Below, in pieces: positions 23,331 to 36,879 of a stretch of DNA of 64,000 nucleotides. Under the pieces are notes generated by a model. The model worked only from the letters and a program-made list of their open reading frames with translations, was not told where the DNA came from and did no database searches. Source of the DNA: Halichondria panicea. Its lineage: Eukaryota > Porifera > Demospongiae > Suberitida > Halichondriidae. Each line of letters starts with the position of its first letter. Within the stretch, counting starts at the first letter, position 1. Location: NCBI RefSeq assembly GCF_963675165.1, contig NC_087380.1, forward strand, positions 7,698,517 through 7,762,516. The letters are read 5' to 3'. A program made the position numbers and the translations under genes.

Positions 23331-23530
23331 NNNNNNNNNNNNNNNNNNNNNNNNNNNNNNNNNNNNNNNNNNNNNNNNNNNNNNNNNNNNNNNNNNNNNN
23401 NNNNNNNNNNNNNNNNNNNNNNNNNNNNNNNNNNNNNNNNNNNNNNNNNNNNNNNNNNNNNNNNNNNNNNNNNNNNNNNNNNNNNNNNNNNNNNNNNNNN
23501 NNNNNNNNNNNNNNNNNNNNNNNNNNNNNN
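23331..23530. other. Assembly gap (200 N)
   Basis: A run of 200 unknown bases truncates the deaminase domain before its C-terminal part. The round length suggests a placeholder size. Confidence 1.
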
Positions 23531-23990
23531 AACAGGGGCATAAAATAACAACTTTCTCGAGTTCAGTTAAAGTATTGAGGATATAGATCTACATCTTCCT
23601 GCTCTGGTATAGCTAGCCTAACAATGATTAGCCAATAGCACCTGCAAGTCATGGTGTTATTAAACTCTGCACTTAGTCAGCAAGAGAGCTAATTATGAGT
23701 AAGTACTGTGCAAGATCTAGTCAGCAAGAGAGCTAATTATGAGTAAGTACTGTGCAAGATCTAGTCAGCAAGGGACATCTAGATTTACTTAGCCCATGAG
23801 GCTGAGGCTACAAGCATATAGATACCATCTATACACTGCAAGTTATAAGTGGGGGCCCCATATTGCTGGAGGGGCCTCAAAGCGCTAGTGAAATAGGGCC
23901 GTGGGGGGGCCCCAAATCGCTAGTGATTTAGGGCCCGGGGGCCCTGAAATGGGGGGGAGCCCCATATCGCTTCTACACCAGCATATGCCA
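23531..23990 (+). mobile_element. Interspersed repeat, copy 1 (inverted copy at 36.9-37.2 kb)
   Basis: From aacaggggcataaaataa at the gap edge to gagggcctcaaagcgctagtgaaatagggcc, this sequence matches 36880-37195 in the opposite orientation. An internal 44-bp piece (agtcagcaagagagctaattatgagtaag...) is tandemly duplicated. No coding sequence is seen. The class of element is unclear. Confidence 0.7.
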
Positions 23991-23999
23991 GTACAGTGG

Positions 24000-25295
24000 C
24001 TGTGCTATAGTATAGGATAAGAATAGGATAAGTCTCCGTTATCAGTAGAACTGACATTGCTGAAGACCTCAAGGGAAGATTGCAAGTGACTCTAGCCTGA
24101 CAATATCCTCTAGCCATTATAAACTATGACTACTGGCATGTATGTTTAATTATTTTGTTTTGTATATCAATGTTTTTGTTGTCACTACTACCACTCTACC
24201 CACCCGTAATTATACTTGATGTGAATGCTTTGCATGTTGAGTCAATGTCTGCCGACACAATTGTGCATGCCAGAGGAATGTTATATAGTGAAAGGGAGGG
24301 CTAGTAGAAAGGGGCAAAGCCCCGTACGAGGGGGGTGGGTATGTCCCGCCTCGCCGGAGGCGAAATGTTTTGCTTTTTACAATTTGCTCACACTTTTACC
24401 TTTGAACTGTCATATTAATAAGTGAATACTGAATATGAAAAAGTTAATACAAAAAACTCTTCTAATCAACAAAAGGATATAAGTAACAAGGTTGGTGACA
24501 AAATTGTTGTAACCTCAGACTAGCAATACATAGGTAGTTTTTTCAAAAGAGAGGGGCTTCAGCTCCTCAAAACCACCCCCTGGATCCGCCCCTGAGTATA
24601 GCACAGTACGTCTTCATAATTGTATGACTATCCAATTTCTAACCCCATGCAGTTGCTCACTTGAGCCTCCCTACATTTCAAGGCTCTTAGTATACCCCGT
24701 AAATCTTTGTAAGTACATAATACTAGGTTTTCACACAACACCTTCATTACCTTCCCACATGCATTACACCATCCCGGCTCCCGTATTGTCTCTCAGGTGA
24801 ACTAAAGCCGATGGTGGTGAACAAGATAGCCAGCTGCTCAGACGAGGGTACAAGAAATAAGTTCTCCGAGCCACTATATAGATACTAGGTGCAGTTGGCA
24901 AGCAATGAATGATTATGGAATGGACTTGTTTTGCCATGGCAACCTGCACGTATACTTGCAATTTGTATTGTGTGATGTTGACTCTTGTAGGCCTATGCTT
25001 TGATAATACCTACGTACATGTATACATGATTGTTGCTCTCTTATGAAAATGAAGTATAAAATTAATAATATTATTATTAGCAAAGCAATGAAAAAAATCG
25101 TTTGCTACTGCCTAATGAAAGACAGTACGTAGGACTACTGCCTAATGAAAGACAGTATATAGGTGCTACTATACCACGGTGTAGTAGGGCTGCTACCTAA
25201 TGAAAGGTAGTAGGTGCTAGCAGCTACTGACTAATGTAATGTGTTGCATGTGATTATGACCGCGTGCTAGTCCGTGCTCTGAGTATGGGATTGGG
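24000..25295. other. Intergenic, no gene seen
   Basis: AT-rich sequence with fragments of repeats, including a short tandem (gctactgcctaatgaaagacagta) near 25110-25210 and repeat-like text at 24280-24600. Open frames are short and without recognisable similarity. Confidence 0.6.
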
Positions 25296-25857
25296 ATTGG
25301 CTTTGTTCACTCGATGTCAGGAACGGAAGTAACCACAACACACCCCTCGAATTCTTCACATAATAATTATAAGCTTCAGAGGGCACAACATTCATGAAGG
25401 AGTAGTAGATGATGCTGAAAACCTCCTATTATATAGAGCTGTACTGTACAGCTCTAGGATGCTTTCAGCTCTACTATACTTTACTAAGTAGACTACTAAT
25501 ATGGTATACCAGGACTCTAGTGAAAACAGATCACCCATTGTTTAATACCAAAATAAGGAATAAACAGTCAATTGAAATTATTATTGCAAATGTTCAATAG
25601 CATCCCATTATTGTTTCGAGCATTCAAAAGCAGCATTGCGGTGCCATGTCAGTAGTTTGGTCAGCAGTACTTCACTTCAACATATATAGTCGAACACGTC
25701 TCCAAGATACACGCGTACACGCAAAGTGGGCTGTCCAGCACACATTCATATATAATAATAATTAGCTATGAGACATGCATGATAAGGCACTAAGACATGC
25801 AGGTATATAAAATTATTATGTCATCACATTTCAAACATATACTTGATACATGCATTC

Positions 25858-26080
25858 TTTGCAGTGGTGTGGCCAGGATTTTGGGAAGCATCACTTTTCC
25901 TTAGCAGTAAGCATGCGCATCAAATGGCCCTGCCCACATTTCAATTGCATGACATCATTCTAGTAACTATGTGCAGAACAGATTGACAAATCACTGTGAT
26001 TCAAGCTAAGTTGGAGTTGATGGAGCACAAAAGGGGGGGCTCTAGCCTCGTCAGCCCCCCTCTGCCTACACCACTGCAAA
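25858..26080. mobile_element. Nested short inverted-repeat element
   Basis: Terminal inverted repeats TTTGCAGTGGTGTGG and its near-complement cctacaccactgcaaa bound a 223-bp segment absent from the other arm of the palindrome. This marks it as a later insertion. It is non-coding. Confidence 0.7.
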
Positions 26081-26235
26081 GATACATTTTGTATAGGCTA
26101 AGGAAAAATTACTGGAATAAAACGCTCCATCTAGTCTCATCCACAAAGCACATTTGTTTCACTATACACGTTTCAATTAAAAATATGAACGTACTTCTAA
26201 ATGGGATGTTTGAATATGACAAATAGGTAGCCTCT

Positions 26236-26335
26236 ACACAGGCTCTCCTTTTTCTGTTCTTTATCACAATCGTTCAATAAGATGAAATACTGTCTTAATC
26301 GTTCAATGAGATAAAATATACGGTATTAATTGGAG
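26236..26335 (+). repeat. Dispersed repeat, copy 1
   Basis: The segment from gtagcctctacacaggctctcc to gagataaaatatacggtatt recurs inverted at 47686-47782 with high similarity. Confidence 0.7.
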
Positions 26336-28558
26336 GAATAAAGAAAGAAATAGACGTAGAGTTAGGAAAAAGGAGAGCCTGTATCGGGAAGTCGCGTGAG
26401 GGTAGAAGGGTGGTAGAAGGGTGAAAATGAACGTAAAAGAAGATTGTGGTTTGTGTCAAACATGCAAAGATGCTGTCATACTGTTGGGGGCAGTATATAC
26501 GCAAGAAACAATGCTGTCAACATTATAATTAGTATAATTATAGAAACTGTGTTTAAACAGTTAATGTGCAACTTAATCATTGATATATATACTCACCAGC
26601 ACAATGCAGGCATCTTGTAACCAATTAAGACAATTTTCTCAGAGTATATTCGTTGGCATTTACATGCAGGTACATTCATACATTAAAGCGTGTATATATA
26701 GTGAAACAAAGAATTTACTGCTTTGTGGCTGAGATGAGATGCATGCATGGACTCAGGAATGTTTTTTTCCAGTAATTTCTCCTTAGCCTATACAAGGAAA
26801 TATATTATGGTACCAATAATTATGTTTGAAAAGTGACGACATATATACCTGTCTTAGTGCCTTTATCCGTGATAATCTCTCGAACAGTATAATTATACGT
26901 CGTATATAATTATGTTACTACATTTTGTTGTCTCCACTTTCTTTCCCGTTAGTATAGAGCTGCAAACTTTATTGCCTTTGTTTTTTAGATCCGAGTGCTG
27001 GGTTCAATGGAAACACTAAATGATGGAAAGTATCAACTCATATACATGAATGTGTGCTGGACAGCCCACTTTGTGTACGTGTGTACCTTGGAGATGAGAT
27101 ATGTTGAAGTTTGTCCCTCAAAGTACTGCTCGGATCAAACTGCTGCTTTTAAATGCTCAAAACAATAAATCAGTGCATGGGATGCCATCGAATGAAGGAT
27201 TCCAAAACACCGTTAACGATACATGTTCTTAATAATTTTAACTTACTGTCATTACTTACTTTGGTAACAATGCATGGGAGTCTGTTGATTGTCCATGCAC
27301 CTGCACCTGCACCTTGCTCACGTACTGAAGTCCTGGTACCAATATACTCATATAGTAGCTGTGCAGCTCTATAGGAGGCATTCAACATCATCCACTGCTC
27401 CTCCATAATTATATATGTTGACCTATTGTTGTGCCCAGTGCCCCAGTTTGCCTTCCCTGCAACTGCTGAAGAATTCGAGGGGTGTGTTGTGGTTAAATTT
27501 AACTTCCGTTAATTCTTGATCGAGTGAACAAAGCCAATCTGCATAACCTCCTCGAAAGAGATGCCACCGCTACACCGCTATACTGTACTCAGTATACTGT
27601 AGTCTCGCAAGCCTCTTTCAGGGTCTGGGTCCTCAAGACTATGGCTACTGGTGGTGGACACGGTGTCGACAGTGGAGAGGCATCGCCACTAGATGGTGAG
27701 TGGGGCAAGCTAATACTGCAGTGAATTTAAATGCATGGCAAGAGGTTGGTTATTTTGGAGGTTGAAAAATTTTATTGAATGTCGCATATAGAGAGTAGCA
27801 TGTAGCTCTGGTCAGTGCTTAAAAACGTGTATTTTCTATTGGGCCGGCTATAGAGTGTGGCTAAATTTGCCCCCATTTAGGACACGACATTAAAAATAAT
27901 TGTCAACGCAACTGTCGCTACTTTTAGAGGTCAACAATTATTTATTTGGAGGTGAAGGCTTGATTAGAGGTCTTCGGGTAAACATACTGTCGGAGGAGGT
28001 CTGGCAGGCGCTGTGCACAGCTAAAGCAATATTAGCCTCTAATTGCACATGTACTAGCAATAACAACACAACGTGGGCGGGTAATTAGGCAAAGGCTAAT
28101 TACTAGAGCTGCACCGCGCCTGTCGTACCTCCTCTGGGCTGAGAGGAATGCCATGGTCAATTAAAACATGACGTGGCCTTATGTTTTACGGCATGTAAAA
28201 CTGACTCGCTCTCCTGGGTTTACACACCACCAATACGACCAATAGCTTGATCCTTTTATAATTGCAACAAAATCGGTAGAGCCTCAGACGAACTAGCTTG
28301 AGAGAATTAAGAGATATGGGTCATTCCATATAAATTCAACGAAATTTAAAACGTGACGTCTTCAGAATTGCACGAAACTTGGTGTATGTATGAGGAATGG
28401 TATGATAACATCTTAGAAAAAATGTTGGGTTTTGTAAAAAATATGGCTTCTGAGATTGAGTTGATAAAAAAATGAAGAAATTCTCAACTTTTAGGAAGTG
28501 GCTGCTGTTAGTTAAACTGTAAAACTGTGAGTGTCTAACCATTAACATTGAAGACTAG

Positions 28559-28846
28559 AATTGTATATCATCTTGTTGCCTAAGAAATTCCGCATCTTTT
28601 GGACTCTTTTGAAGCTATGTTTTAGTTCATATCACGAGATATGTTGTAGGATGTAGTGTTACTTGGGCAATAATTTTATTTGTTGTTTGAGAAAAATTAA
28701 TATAAACAGTCCTTAAAAAATGTTTTTGAGAAGTCTGAGTTCAAAGAACACTAATTAGATGCAATAACCCAAACTGTATCGAGTGAAGCCATACAACATG
28801 CCAAATGATGCGGAATTTCTTAGGCAACAAGATGATAGAAGATTAA
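28559..28846. mobile_element. MITE-like inverted repeat
   Basis: catcttgttgcctaagaaat near the left end is the exact reverse complement of sequence near 28815-28840, giving arms of about 30 bp around 220 bp of non-coding sequence. Confidence 0.65.
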
Positions 28847-29952
28847 GATGATAAGATATGATATTAAGATCTTAGAAAGGGTGCTGGCCCCACACGCTGT
28901 TGCTAGGGAAAATTAACTAGGAAACTACTGCCAGTAGAGACATGGGTCCTTCGCTATACTTAAAAGCACTATCCTACTAGTGCCTACCTCAAGAATCAAG
29001 AAGAAATATCACCCAGAAGAGGTACAGCAAGCCATTTTTAGTGAATAGCTAAAAATGGTTCCGCCTAGAAAACCAGTAGTGCTAGGGACTTGATTTTTAT
29101 ATCATTTTATGCTGTTTGAAATGCTTTTCAATATTACAGAACGTTTTTTCCTGTGTTGTTCAATTTATAGACTTTTTTTGCTGTGACACACCCAGTTTAG
29201 AAAAATCTAGACCATAATATTATATGGATCAAAATTTTGTTAACATGACATCATGGTTAACTATGCTAAATATAGGCCCTATCCTGCACGTGGAACTCTA
29301 GATTGAACGTTTTAGCACTTACCCTCTACCGTATTGGCTAAATAGCTCGCTTAAATGAAAGCCACGCCTCCAAATGATATTGTGCGTTCGTACGTGAGGA
29401 TAGGCGCTAGTACAGTAGTACAATGTACATGCGAGCGCAGCCACAACTAATGAGATAATTAATGCACACGCAGTGATTCTAAACATTGCGCGTGTGCAAT
29501 TATTACAGCCATTTTATACTATCTGCATTCTTGTGGTAAATTTGTTACTATGGTAAACTAAAGCTTCCTTCTCGAGTTATGATTGACTCACAGTGAAGGC
29601 TTCTTCATCAGTATAGTAACTTATGAGTTAGCCTTGAACTACAGCGCTATAGCTATTGCTAAGCCAGAAAAGAGCTACAAGCTGCATACACGTATTCACT
29701 GCCAGCATACAGCCTTGTGAACTAACCTCATTGGAAATCCACCACTTTTTTCATTATTCATTGACAGAAAATACGCAATAACCTCATTGGAAATCCACCC
29801 CTTTTTTCATTATTCATTGACAGGAAACACGCAATAACCTATATCCTCTGGCTTCTATCCTTGAAGATCATCAAGCCATCACGTATAAAAAAACTGTGTG
29901 ATTCAGTGTCAGCATAACATTATAATTATTATACTAATTACTTCTTAAGTTC

Positions 29953-30147
29953 TATACCGTATAGCGGATAATTTTCGTGGGGGTAAAATTGGAAAACGGT
30001 GATTTTCGTGAGTATAAATCTCGTTGCCTGCACTGCATTCATACGTTACAATAAGCCACACCTACATTAAAATATCGTGGAGGTCGGTGACCACGAAAAT
30101 AACAAATTTTTTATCCCTCAAAAATTACCCGCTATATAATTATGGTA
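29953..30147. mobile_element. MITE-like element, about 190 bp
   Basis: Ends taccgtatagcgga...aatttt and aaaattacccgctatataattatggta form imperfect terminal inverted repeats. The interior repeats the theme (tttcgtgggggtaaa / cacgaaaat). A related fragment lies near 33175. Confidence 0.65.
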
Positions 30148-30952
30148 AAATTAATCACTCTAATAACTCTTTGAGCGAAAGCAAAACATAACAAGAGGAA
30201 TTTATCACAGCGCAGCTTGCAACACTCGTTATAGAGGTTATGCACTGGGCGTGGTTTCAAGCAAAAATGTTAATAACCGTTCCGTCGTGAGTGGCAACAA
30301 CATTTTTTTACACAGAAGTGATTATGTATACTCGGGGCTTGTATCCATAGTAATCACTTTGTTGAAGAGCATCCAGCAACAGCATAATAATTATTCTTAT
30401 GCTCTCCAACAAAGTGATCAAGTTTACAGAACCAAGCCTGCTATACTGTTACTGCTGAGTCCACTCTAAGGGCTATTATATAACTATGTACACCTTTTCA
30501 TTGGACCAGGAGTATTATATATCAAGAGCACGCACATTCCATTCTATTCTACATCTAGGACTGAATCCGTCACTAACACTACTTGTAGTTGTATAAACTG
30601 TTAGTTAGCCAAAATTAAATGTGGGCTGGAGGTACAAACCACAGCAGACCACGTGTGTGTATGCATGCTGATATCATTTTTAACTAATTAACCACTACAC
30701 CTACGCACCCACTTAAGATGCGGTCTGATAGTGATGTGGTACGACATACTCCTATACCGTAACCTGGGGTACACTACAACTGCTACAGTTGGATACTTTC
30801 TTAATGTACTCCTGATGGATGCATGCTAACAGAAAGTGTTATTTTATTAACATGCAGCACCTCTAGTATAAGCAACTCTAGTCTAATAATAGATCTGTAG
30901 CTGCACATGCAGCAACTTAACACGTTGATCAGTTTACTATCCACTTGTGTGT

Positions 30953-31585
30953 ACCGTAGTTAACTGTCGAACTGCCCATATCAAATAACCGCCCATCCCC
31001 TACTTTTGCCTGAAAGTCCTGTAGAGGTCTAATTGCAATCGTACAAGCGCCCACTATTGCGCATGCATATAATTGGGTCAAATGTCAACACGATGCAAGA
31101 TTTTCACTGTGTGGAGCTATTAAATAGCTTGTAGCTCATAAACGTGCATAAAACAAGACTTTAAAAGTTACTAGGACTAGCTATATAGATATAGTTATAG
31201 AACAGACATTAAGTGTTCAAGATGAGACTGTTTCCTCTGAACACCAGAACACATGCATGGTCTACTTCCAGCTCAGGCCCCTTTCTCTCTTGTGGCAGAG
31301 TGTCTTCTGTGATCTGTAACTGTACAGAAGATGAGCTGTGTAGTTTTCACAGAAAGTACCAGCACAACTCTTAATTGGATGGGCGCTTGCACGGTTCAGT
31401 AGCCACATAATCAAATATTCGCCCACCCCTTGTTTAGCCTAAATGAGAGCTGTGCAGTATTGGATCTTTATACCAGTTATACTTTACACCAGGTATTTGC
31501 TTGCTATTGTGATCCAATCCTACACCATTATAGCCTAAATGAAGCCATCAAAACTGGTGGGCGGTTCGACGGTTAACTATACAGT
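30953..31585. mobile_element. Inverted-repeat element, about 630 bp
   Basis: The left end accgtagttaactgtcgaac pairs with the right end gttcgacggttaactata. Internally, cgcccatcccctacttttgcc and cgcccaccccttgtttagcc are diverged direct copies. It is non-coding. Confidence 0.55.
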
Positions 31586-31800
31586 ATATATATATATAGA
31601 TCTAGCTTTTAAATTTATTCACAGGACTGAAGTATTAATTGTTCTTTGGCCTACTCAACATAGGGGATGGGGGAAAGTACAGTGTAACAAATAAAACACA
31701 TTCCAAGAAATCGTGTATGAGGGCATGAATTTTGTTAGTGGAATCATTACAAGATATTGTTGCACAGCATGCACACACATACACACCCACACGCACACAG

Positions 31801-32985
31801 AGATATGTGATGGCCTGTCACCACTGCATAAACAACTCTATCCTGCTCGTACTAAATGGTTCAATATTGGATTGAACCTGAACATTGATGGTAACGACTT
31901 GAGTGCGATCCACGAAACACACAGCCAAAATCTTGACACCTGTCTCCGTGAAATGCTGATTAAACGTCTGCACTCTGGTTTCCCCCTCTCATGGAGGGAT
32001 GTGTGTGACTGTCTCCGATCTCCAACCGTGGACCGTAAGGATGTGGCGGAGAAGATTGAGGGGTGGAGAATAGGTATAATAATAATTTATAACATAATTA
32101 TTATTGATTAATTCAGCAAATAATCACTTTTTTTTTGCTCTTCAATAGGAATGATGAGCAAAAAGCAGTCTAAATTTCCGTCTCCTTTATCAGAAACTGG
32201 CCTAATAGGTAAATATTGATTTTCGTAACCTGAACAATCAGTCAATGCATTACATGCAGGCTCAGATTGCTCAAGCCTGGATGACCAAGTTAAACACCTG
32301 GAGGAGATCTTTAATTTGCTAACTAACGAAGGGTATCGACGAATTAAGAAATCTGGCATTAGTGTAGAAGATTTCTATGCTATTATAACGAGCATGAGTG
32401 TATCGTTAAAACACATTGCAGGAAATTATGTTGAAGAATGCTTTGAGAAAGCAAACACGCTCGCAAAGATGTGGGGCAAGTTAAATCAATTCTGGGATTT
32501 CTTAAACTATGAGCTCTTCCAACATGTGGTTCGAGTTATGTTCACTGAAGCAGGCGATCCTTTGCTGAGGAAGCTAGCCGAGTACGAAAGTGAAAGGAAA
32601 ACATTTCTAAATGAAACGAAACTTTGCGATTTTGTTGACCATTGGCCGTTTTTAATCGCAAAGCCAAAGAAACAATCGATAGTTAAGTTGAAACGAATAG
32701 TCGTTAAAGTATGCAAAGAATGGAAAGACTGTACTTTGTATGATGTGAAGACAACTAACAAACTTTTTTCAAAAGGATTTTCCTTACCTCAAGAATTTAT
32801 GCTTGTGGCAGGTGGTATCAAGAGCAGTGTCTCCATCATCTTATACGTCCCTCCTTCTCTGGCCTACTCAATAGAGGAACAGGTGAAGCAAGGAAAAGAA
32901 TTTAATTTCTTAGCAGACAACGGCTTTCTATCTATCACCATCGATGGTATCCAGGTCTACCCCCTGAGGCAGGCCTCTCTACAAG
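31801..32985 (+). CDS. ROCO-like gene A, 5' exons: Death domain and an uncharacterised helical domain
   Basis: Three exons join in phase 1: 31801-32073, 32149-32208 and 32260-32985. Exon 1 encodes a Death domain (WFNIGLNLNIDGNDLSAI, then LREMLIKRL, FPLSWRDVCDCL, KDVAEKI). Exon 2 is a 20-residue linker. Exon 3 encodes about 240 residues that I cannot assign; it is alpha-helical looking, with MWGKLNQFWDFLNYELFQHV and LCDFVDHWP as its most distinctive parts. The frame stays open upstream to an ATG at 31713, but the CA run ending in cacag before 31801 looks like an acceptor, so upstream exons are likely. The last donor leaves one base (caag/gtacta), compatible with the exon at 39547. I therefore treat this as the start of the gene continuing there across a 6.6-kb intron; it could instead be a separate gene. 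Confidence 0.6.
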
Positions 32986-33674
32986 GTACTAGTTCTATAC
33001 CCTAAAATCTTATCACAAGCTTTAGCTAACTTAATTATCTCTCGGTGCACTCACCTTGAACTGCATTCAAGCGCGCTCTACACTTATAGCATAATTATGT
33101 GCTGGATTTAATCGCATTTGTAAAGCAGAATATCATTAATTTATCATTGCGGCTTTACTTTCACTATACACCTATACCATATAGCTGGTTATTTTCGATG
33201 CACCCTTTAATAGCTTTTGTAAGGGTAAACTGTTTTAGCATTAGTCACTAAATGTTTACAAGAGTGCATGAATAGGACCAACACCCACGCACTTCAATAG
33301 CAAAATTAATGCACATAATTTATGTTTTCTCACGGGAGCATTAGTAAAACCAGTAGGTTAGTACAACCAGTAGGTTGTACATAGGATTGACAGTACAGTA
33401 GTGTGTGTTTTCAATTATTGCATAAATTTTGACTCGTGTTTAGACTGCTCTATTTCTGCAAGGAAAGGCCACAGTAAGAAATGGACTGGATAGATAGCTT
33501 AGCTACTTTAGTAAACCTTTGTAAAATTATACCGTAAACTAGTTTGTTTACTAGTTTCTTTACGTATTAATTTTAACAAATATTTGTGTCCTGTGAAGCT
33601 GCATGTGGCTTATGCATGCTCTCTATTGCGTTGTCGAGAAGACTTGCTGGCTAGCTGTGGCCCTCTATGGTGTT

Positions 33675-33820
33675 GTCGAGAAGGCTTGCACACTAGTCTG
33701 AAGCCAGCAGAATGGAATTGGAAGCTCTCATTTGTACAGAAACCAAGTTCAAAACATCACGACCATCCAACCATCATAGAGGTATATGAGAGCCTCTTCT
33801 GGTTTCAGACTAGTGTGCAA
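33675..33820. mobile_element. Short inverted-repeat element
   Basis: aaggcttgcacactagtctgaa and its reverse complement near 33800-33822, plus the inner gaagctctcat/atgagagcctctt pair, make a hairpin of about 145 bp. It is non-coding. Confidence 0.65.
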
Positions 33821-34324
33821 GCCTTAGTGCCACAGCTATAGCTAGCTAGGCTATAAAGCTTCATGTACATAGTAGATAGCACGTGGGCGTGTATGGACCA
33901 CGCCTATGATTAATTACACATGCAATAAGATACCAGGCCGTATTTTAATCGGTCTGGATTCGAGGCTATGATCTGACGTTAGTAACTTTCTTGGAAAGCA
34001 TTTCCTCCTTGTACAGACATGTTCAGAAGATTCTAGATACAGCCTCTAGTCAACTACAACCCAGACCATGGGCGTTTTTCTCAGAATTGCGTTCGCTTCC
34101 AAGAGGCAGATGACCTCTCAGGCTCCACTTTTCTTACCTACGCAATTCCGCCATCTTTAAATGACTGCCACAGCAACGCACATGGCAACTTATGAGATGG
34201 GTGTGGCTTTGACATCGATTAACACAAAGCCTTCTTTCTTCAGCTCAGCTCTCCATTCTCTCACTTCAGGTATGCTACTGCCTAGACGTATGCTATAGCC
34301 ATAGGCTTTTGCACTTGGAATTAA

Positions 34325-35224
34325 CCCTTTCCCCGCTTTAGCCGACTATAGTCGGCATGGCTACTGATAAATTTCAAAAAATCGTTGTGCACGCTGTGTT
34401 GGAGCTATGCGCACGCTGCAGGTACCAGCACATGCGCATTGAGCTGCTCTTCCACGTGGTATTTTTAATATTTTGCTTGGAGGTACGGTTCGATCAGAAT
34501 TGTCGAAAGAAAAGTGACCGTTTTATAATTGCTACAAGATCTTCGTAGTACAACCTCAGGGAGGTTCTAGGGAAGCTAGAGAGTGAGAATATCGATGCCT
34601 ATGGCCTTGTAGAGTGAGAGGACAGTGACTGGGATCATAGCTAGGTAGGAAGCTTCCTTTCAGAGGTCAAGCTAAAAAGAAAGAGCCTGAGAATCCTGAG
34701 GAAGACGCACTTGAGGTGGACCATCTTCCTGAACCTGGTAAGTCACTATAGAGTAGCATTTGTAGTCTTGATAGCTTCACTATAGGTTTGTTTAGGCTAG
34801 TTAGTACAACAGTGAACATCATGAGCCACCATTAAACTTATAAACCTGTGTGTAGGTGAAGAAAATATTTCCCGGGAAAAGGGCGTCTGCCGATGAACCT
34901 CAAATACAAGTTTCTGCAGATCCTGATTGAGTCCTGAGTCAGCCATGTCACCGTGAGAACATTCTGAACACTTATATCATGTGTTCAGTCACTTCGTAAC
35001 ATCACACAATATTGTTTGTGTACATAATTATGAATTTTTGTTAACAATTGTTATTTGTGGGGTGGTGGTTGGTTGCTAGGCAACAATGATGATTCCATGA
35101 ATGCGACAGGTCCGGTTCTACCTATGGAACTTTGTTACAAGTGTTTTTAATATACGGTTCATGAGTTATAAATTTTTTAAACAAAATATGCGAATATTCA
35201 CTTTTAATTAAAGCAGGGAAAGGG
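34325..35224 (+). mobile_element. piggyBac-like non-autonomous element 3
   Basis: Flanked by TTAA on both sides (34321-34324 and 35225-35228), with terminal inverted repeats CCCTTTCCCCGCTTTA and its near-complement taaagcagggaaaggg. A perfect 16-bp palindrome, gccgactatagtcggc (34341-34356), sits just inside the left terminus. It holds only short frames, including one from 34357, and no DDE transposase core, so it cannot move unaided. Confidence 0.8.
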
Positions 35225-36879
35225 TTAAGTACATCTACAGTATAGTGAACTGCCATTTTATCACATAGATAAATGATAATGTTTATTCCAGTTCTGTCTT
35301 CTCTTCTTGAACTTCTCTTGCTTCTTGATGTACCTCTTAGGTATTTCACTTTTATTATTGAGGAGTCCAACGACCACTTATATAAATTATTATCTTCAAC
35401 AAGCTAGATTACAGGACGATGACAAATTAATCAATGTCACATTTATCTTATCATTAATGTACCTACTGTAATGAAAAAAGAATTAAAACTAAAAAACATT
35501 TGCAATGTGAACATTGCTAGGATTGCCAGGAAAAGAAAAGCGCAAAAAAGCGAAGAAACAAGAAATTCGGCGAGTGCATAACTCCAATCCGTTACAACGT
35601 CATGAACTGATGACTAGACACAAAAATAGCGCTGACTCAGCACATTTAGAGCTTTAATTGATATTTTTGCAATTAATCTCAACTTCCTTCCAACCTCCTC
35701 TGGATTGAAGAGTTAGAGGGATAGGAAACGGAGTGGTGCACGTGATGATTTTACATTGAATCTGCAGTGGAGCCTCGAAAATTATCCGCGTTACGAGGCT
35801 ATTAAGCACATTTTTGCCGGGTAACTCCCAAAGCTGTGTTTCCTCGAGACATCATCTCTTTTAACATGCCTAGTCCATGAGCCACGTGTAGTACTTGCTA
35901 ATGACTGACCACACCCAGTAAAAAAATAAAGTTATATGTTCCCAAGGCTGTTTTAGAGCTATTAGAACATATAACGTGTAAGCGTGCTGGTTATGACTAC
36001 TACCTTGAAATACTAGAGCACTGAAGTAGTGCAAACCCTCGGCCGGCTGGTGACATGATTAAGAAACCATATATAAATGCAGTGCATGTAGTCTACATGT
36101 AGTGATGTATGACTGAGCTGTACGTCTATAGCATGCACAGCAACTCAGGAGCAATAAAACAGATGCTGAGTTTTAGTGGTATATATGCATGCACTGTGGA
36201 TCACAGCAAAGAAACGATCATAGCCTTTTAAACTAGTAGGAAATGATGCTAACAATACTCAGTGATACTAGAAAGTGAGTAGCATAGTCATACTCGAAGT
36301 AATAAACCAGAAACTAAGATTAGTCACAAAGTTCCAGTTGTTGCTGCACCTTCCTTGTTTCTTTGACTCTTGTCTTAATATAGCAGGTGTAGCAACGATA
36401 GTTTTAAACTACTAAGACAGACTAACAGGACACGTAAAAGAATACAGATATTATAAGCGCTCAAGAATGCCAAAATAAGATAAAAATGCTGACTCAGCGG
36501 GTTGGGTAGGTTGGAGTTCCTTCAATGGCTTCTGTGCATTTACTGTAGGAATTGGAGGTTACAAAGAAAATTAGAAGATTAATTAACAATCGTGACCAAC
36601 CTCCTCTGCACACACACACACAGTGACACAAACACACTACCGTATATCTCGCTTGCGCATGCGCATCGAGGCATAAATATGTAAAATATTGCTAAACCCA
36701 CTGCCAATCCTTAATTATGTAAAACCTACTGGTTTACTATTAAATGTAGGCTGAAGCCTAGCCTCTCGATCTACTTGGAAGCCGGCTAGCTGAAGCCGGC
36801 CGTGCCCAAGACTATACAAAACATAAAAAGATCCTGGAGCCACAGCAGATCTATATTGTCCATGAAAAATTACCCCACC

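Larger units (their letters stand above)
25296..27539. mobile_element. Imperfect 2.2-kb palindrome (foldback-like element)
   Basis: The left end attggctttgttcactcga is the reverse complement of the right end at 27519-27539. Inward matches continue: cctcgaattcttc, gctgtccagcacacattcat, tttgtttcactata and ctaaggaaaaattactgg have inverted partners down to about 26640. Arms are roughly 0.9 kb and diverged, around a loop of about 400 bp. The left arm carries a nested element at 25858-26080. No transposase frame is visible. Confidence 0.75.
27540..31712. other. Intergenic, small repeats only
   Basis: Apart from the elements listed separately, it holds a 60-bp tandem duplication at about 29724-29840 (acgcaataacctcattggaa...). 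A 66-codon frame at 27524-27724 ends near a plausible donor but has no recognised similarity. I see no supported gene. Confidence 0.55.

Noticed and set aside
33584-33841. 85-codon frame
   Set aside because: Lies across a short inverted-repeat element, which explains it.
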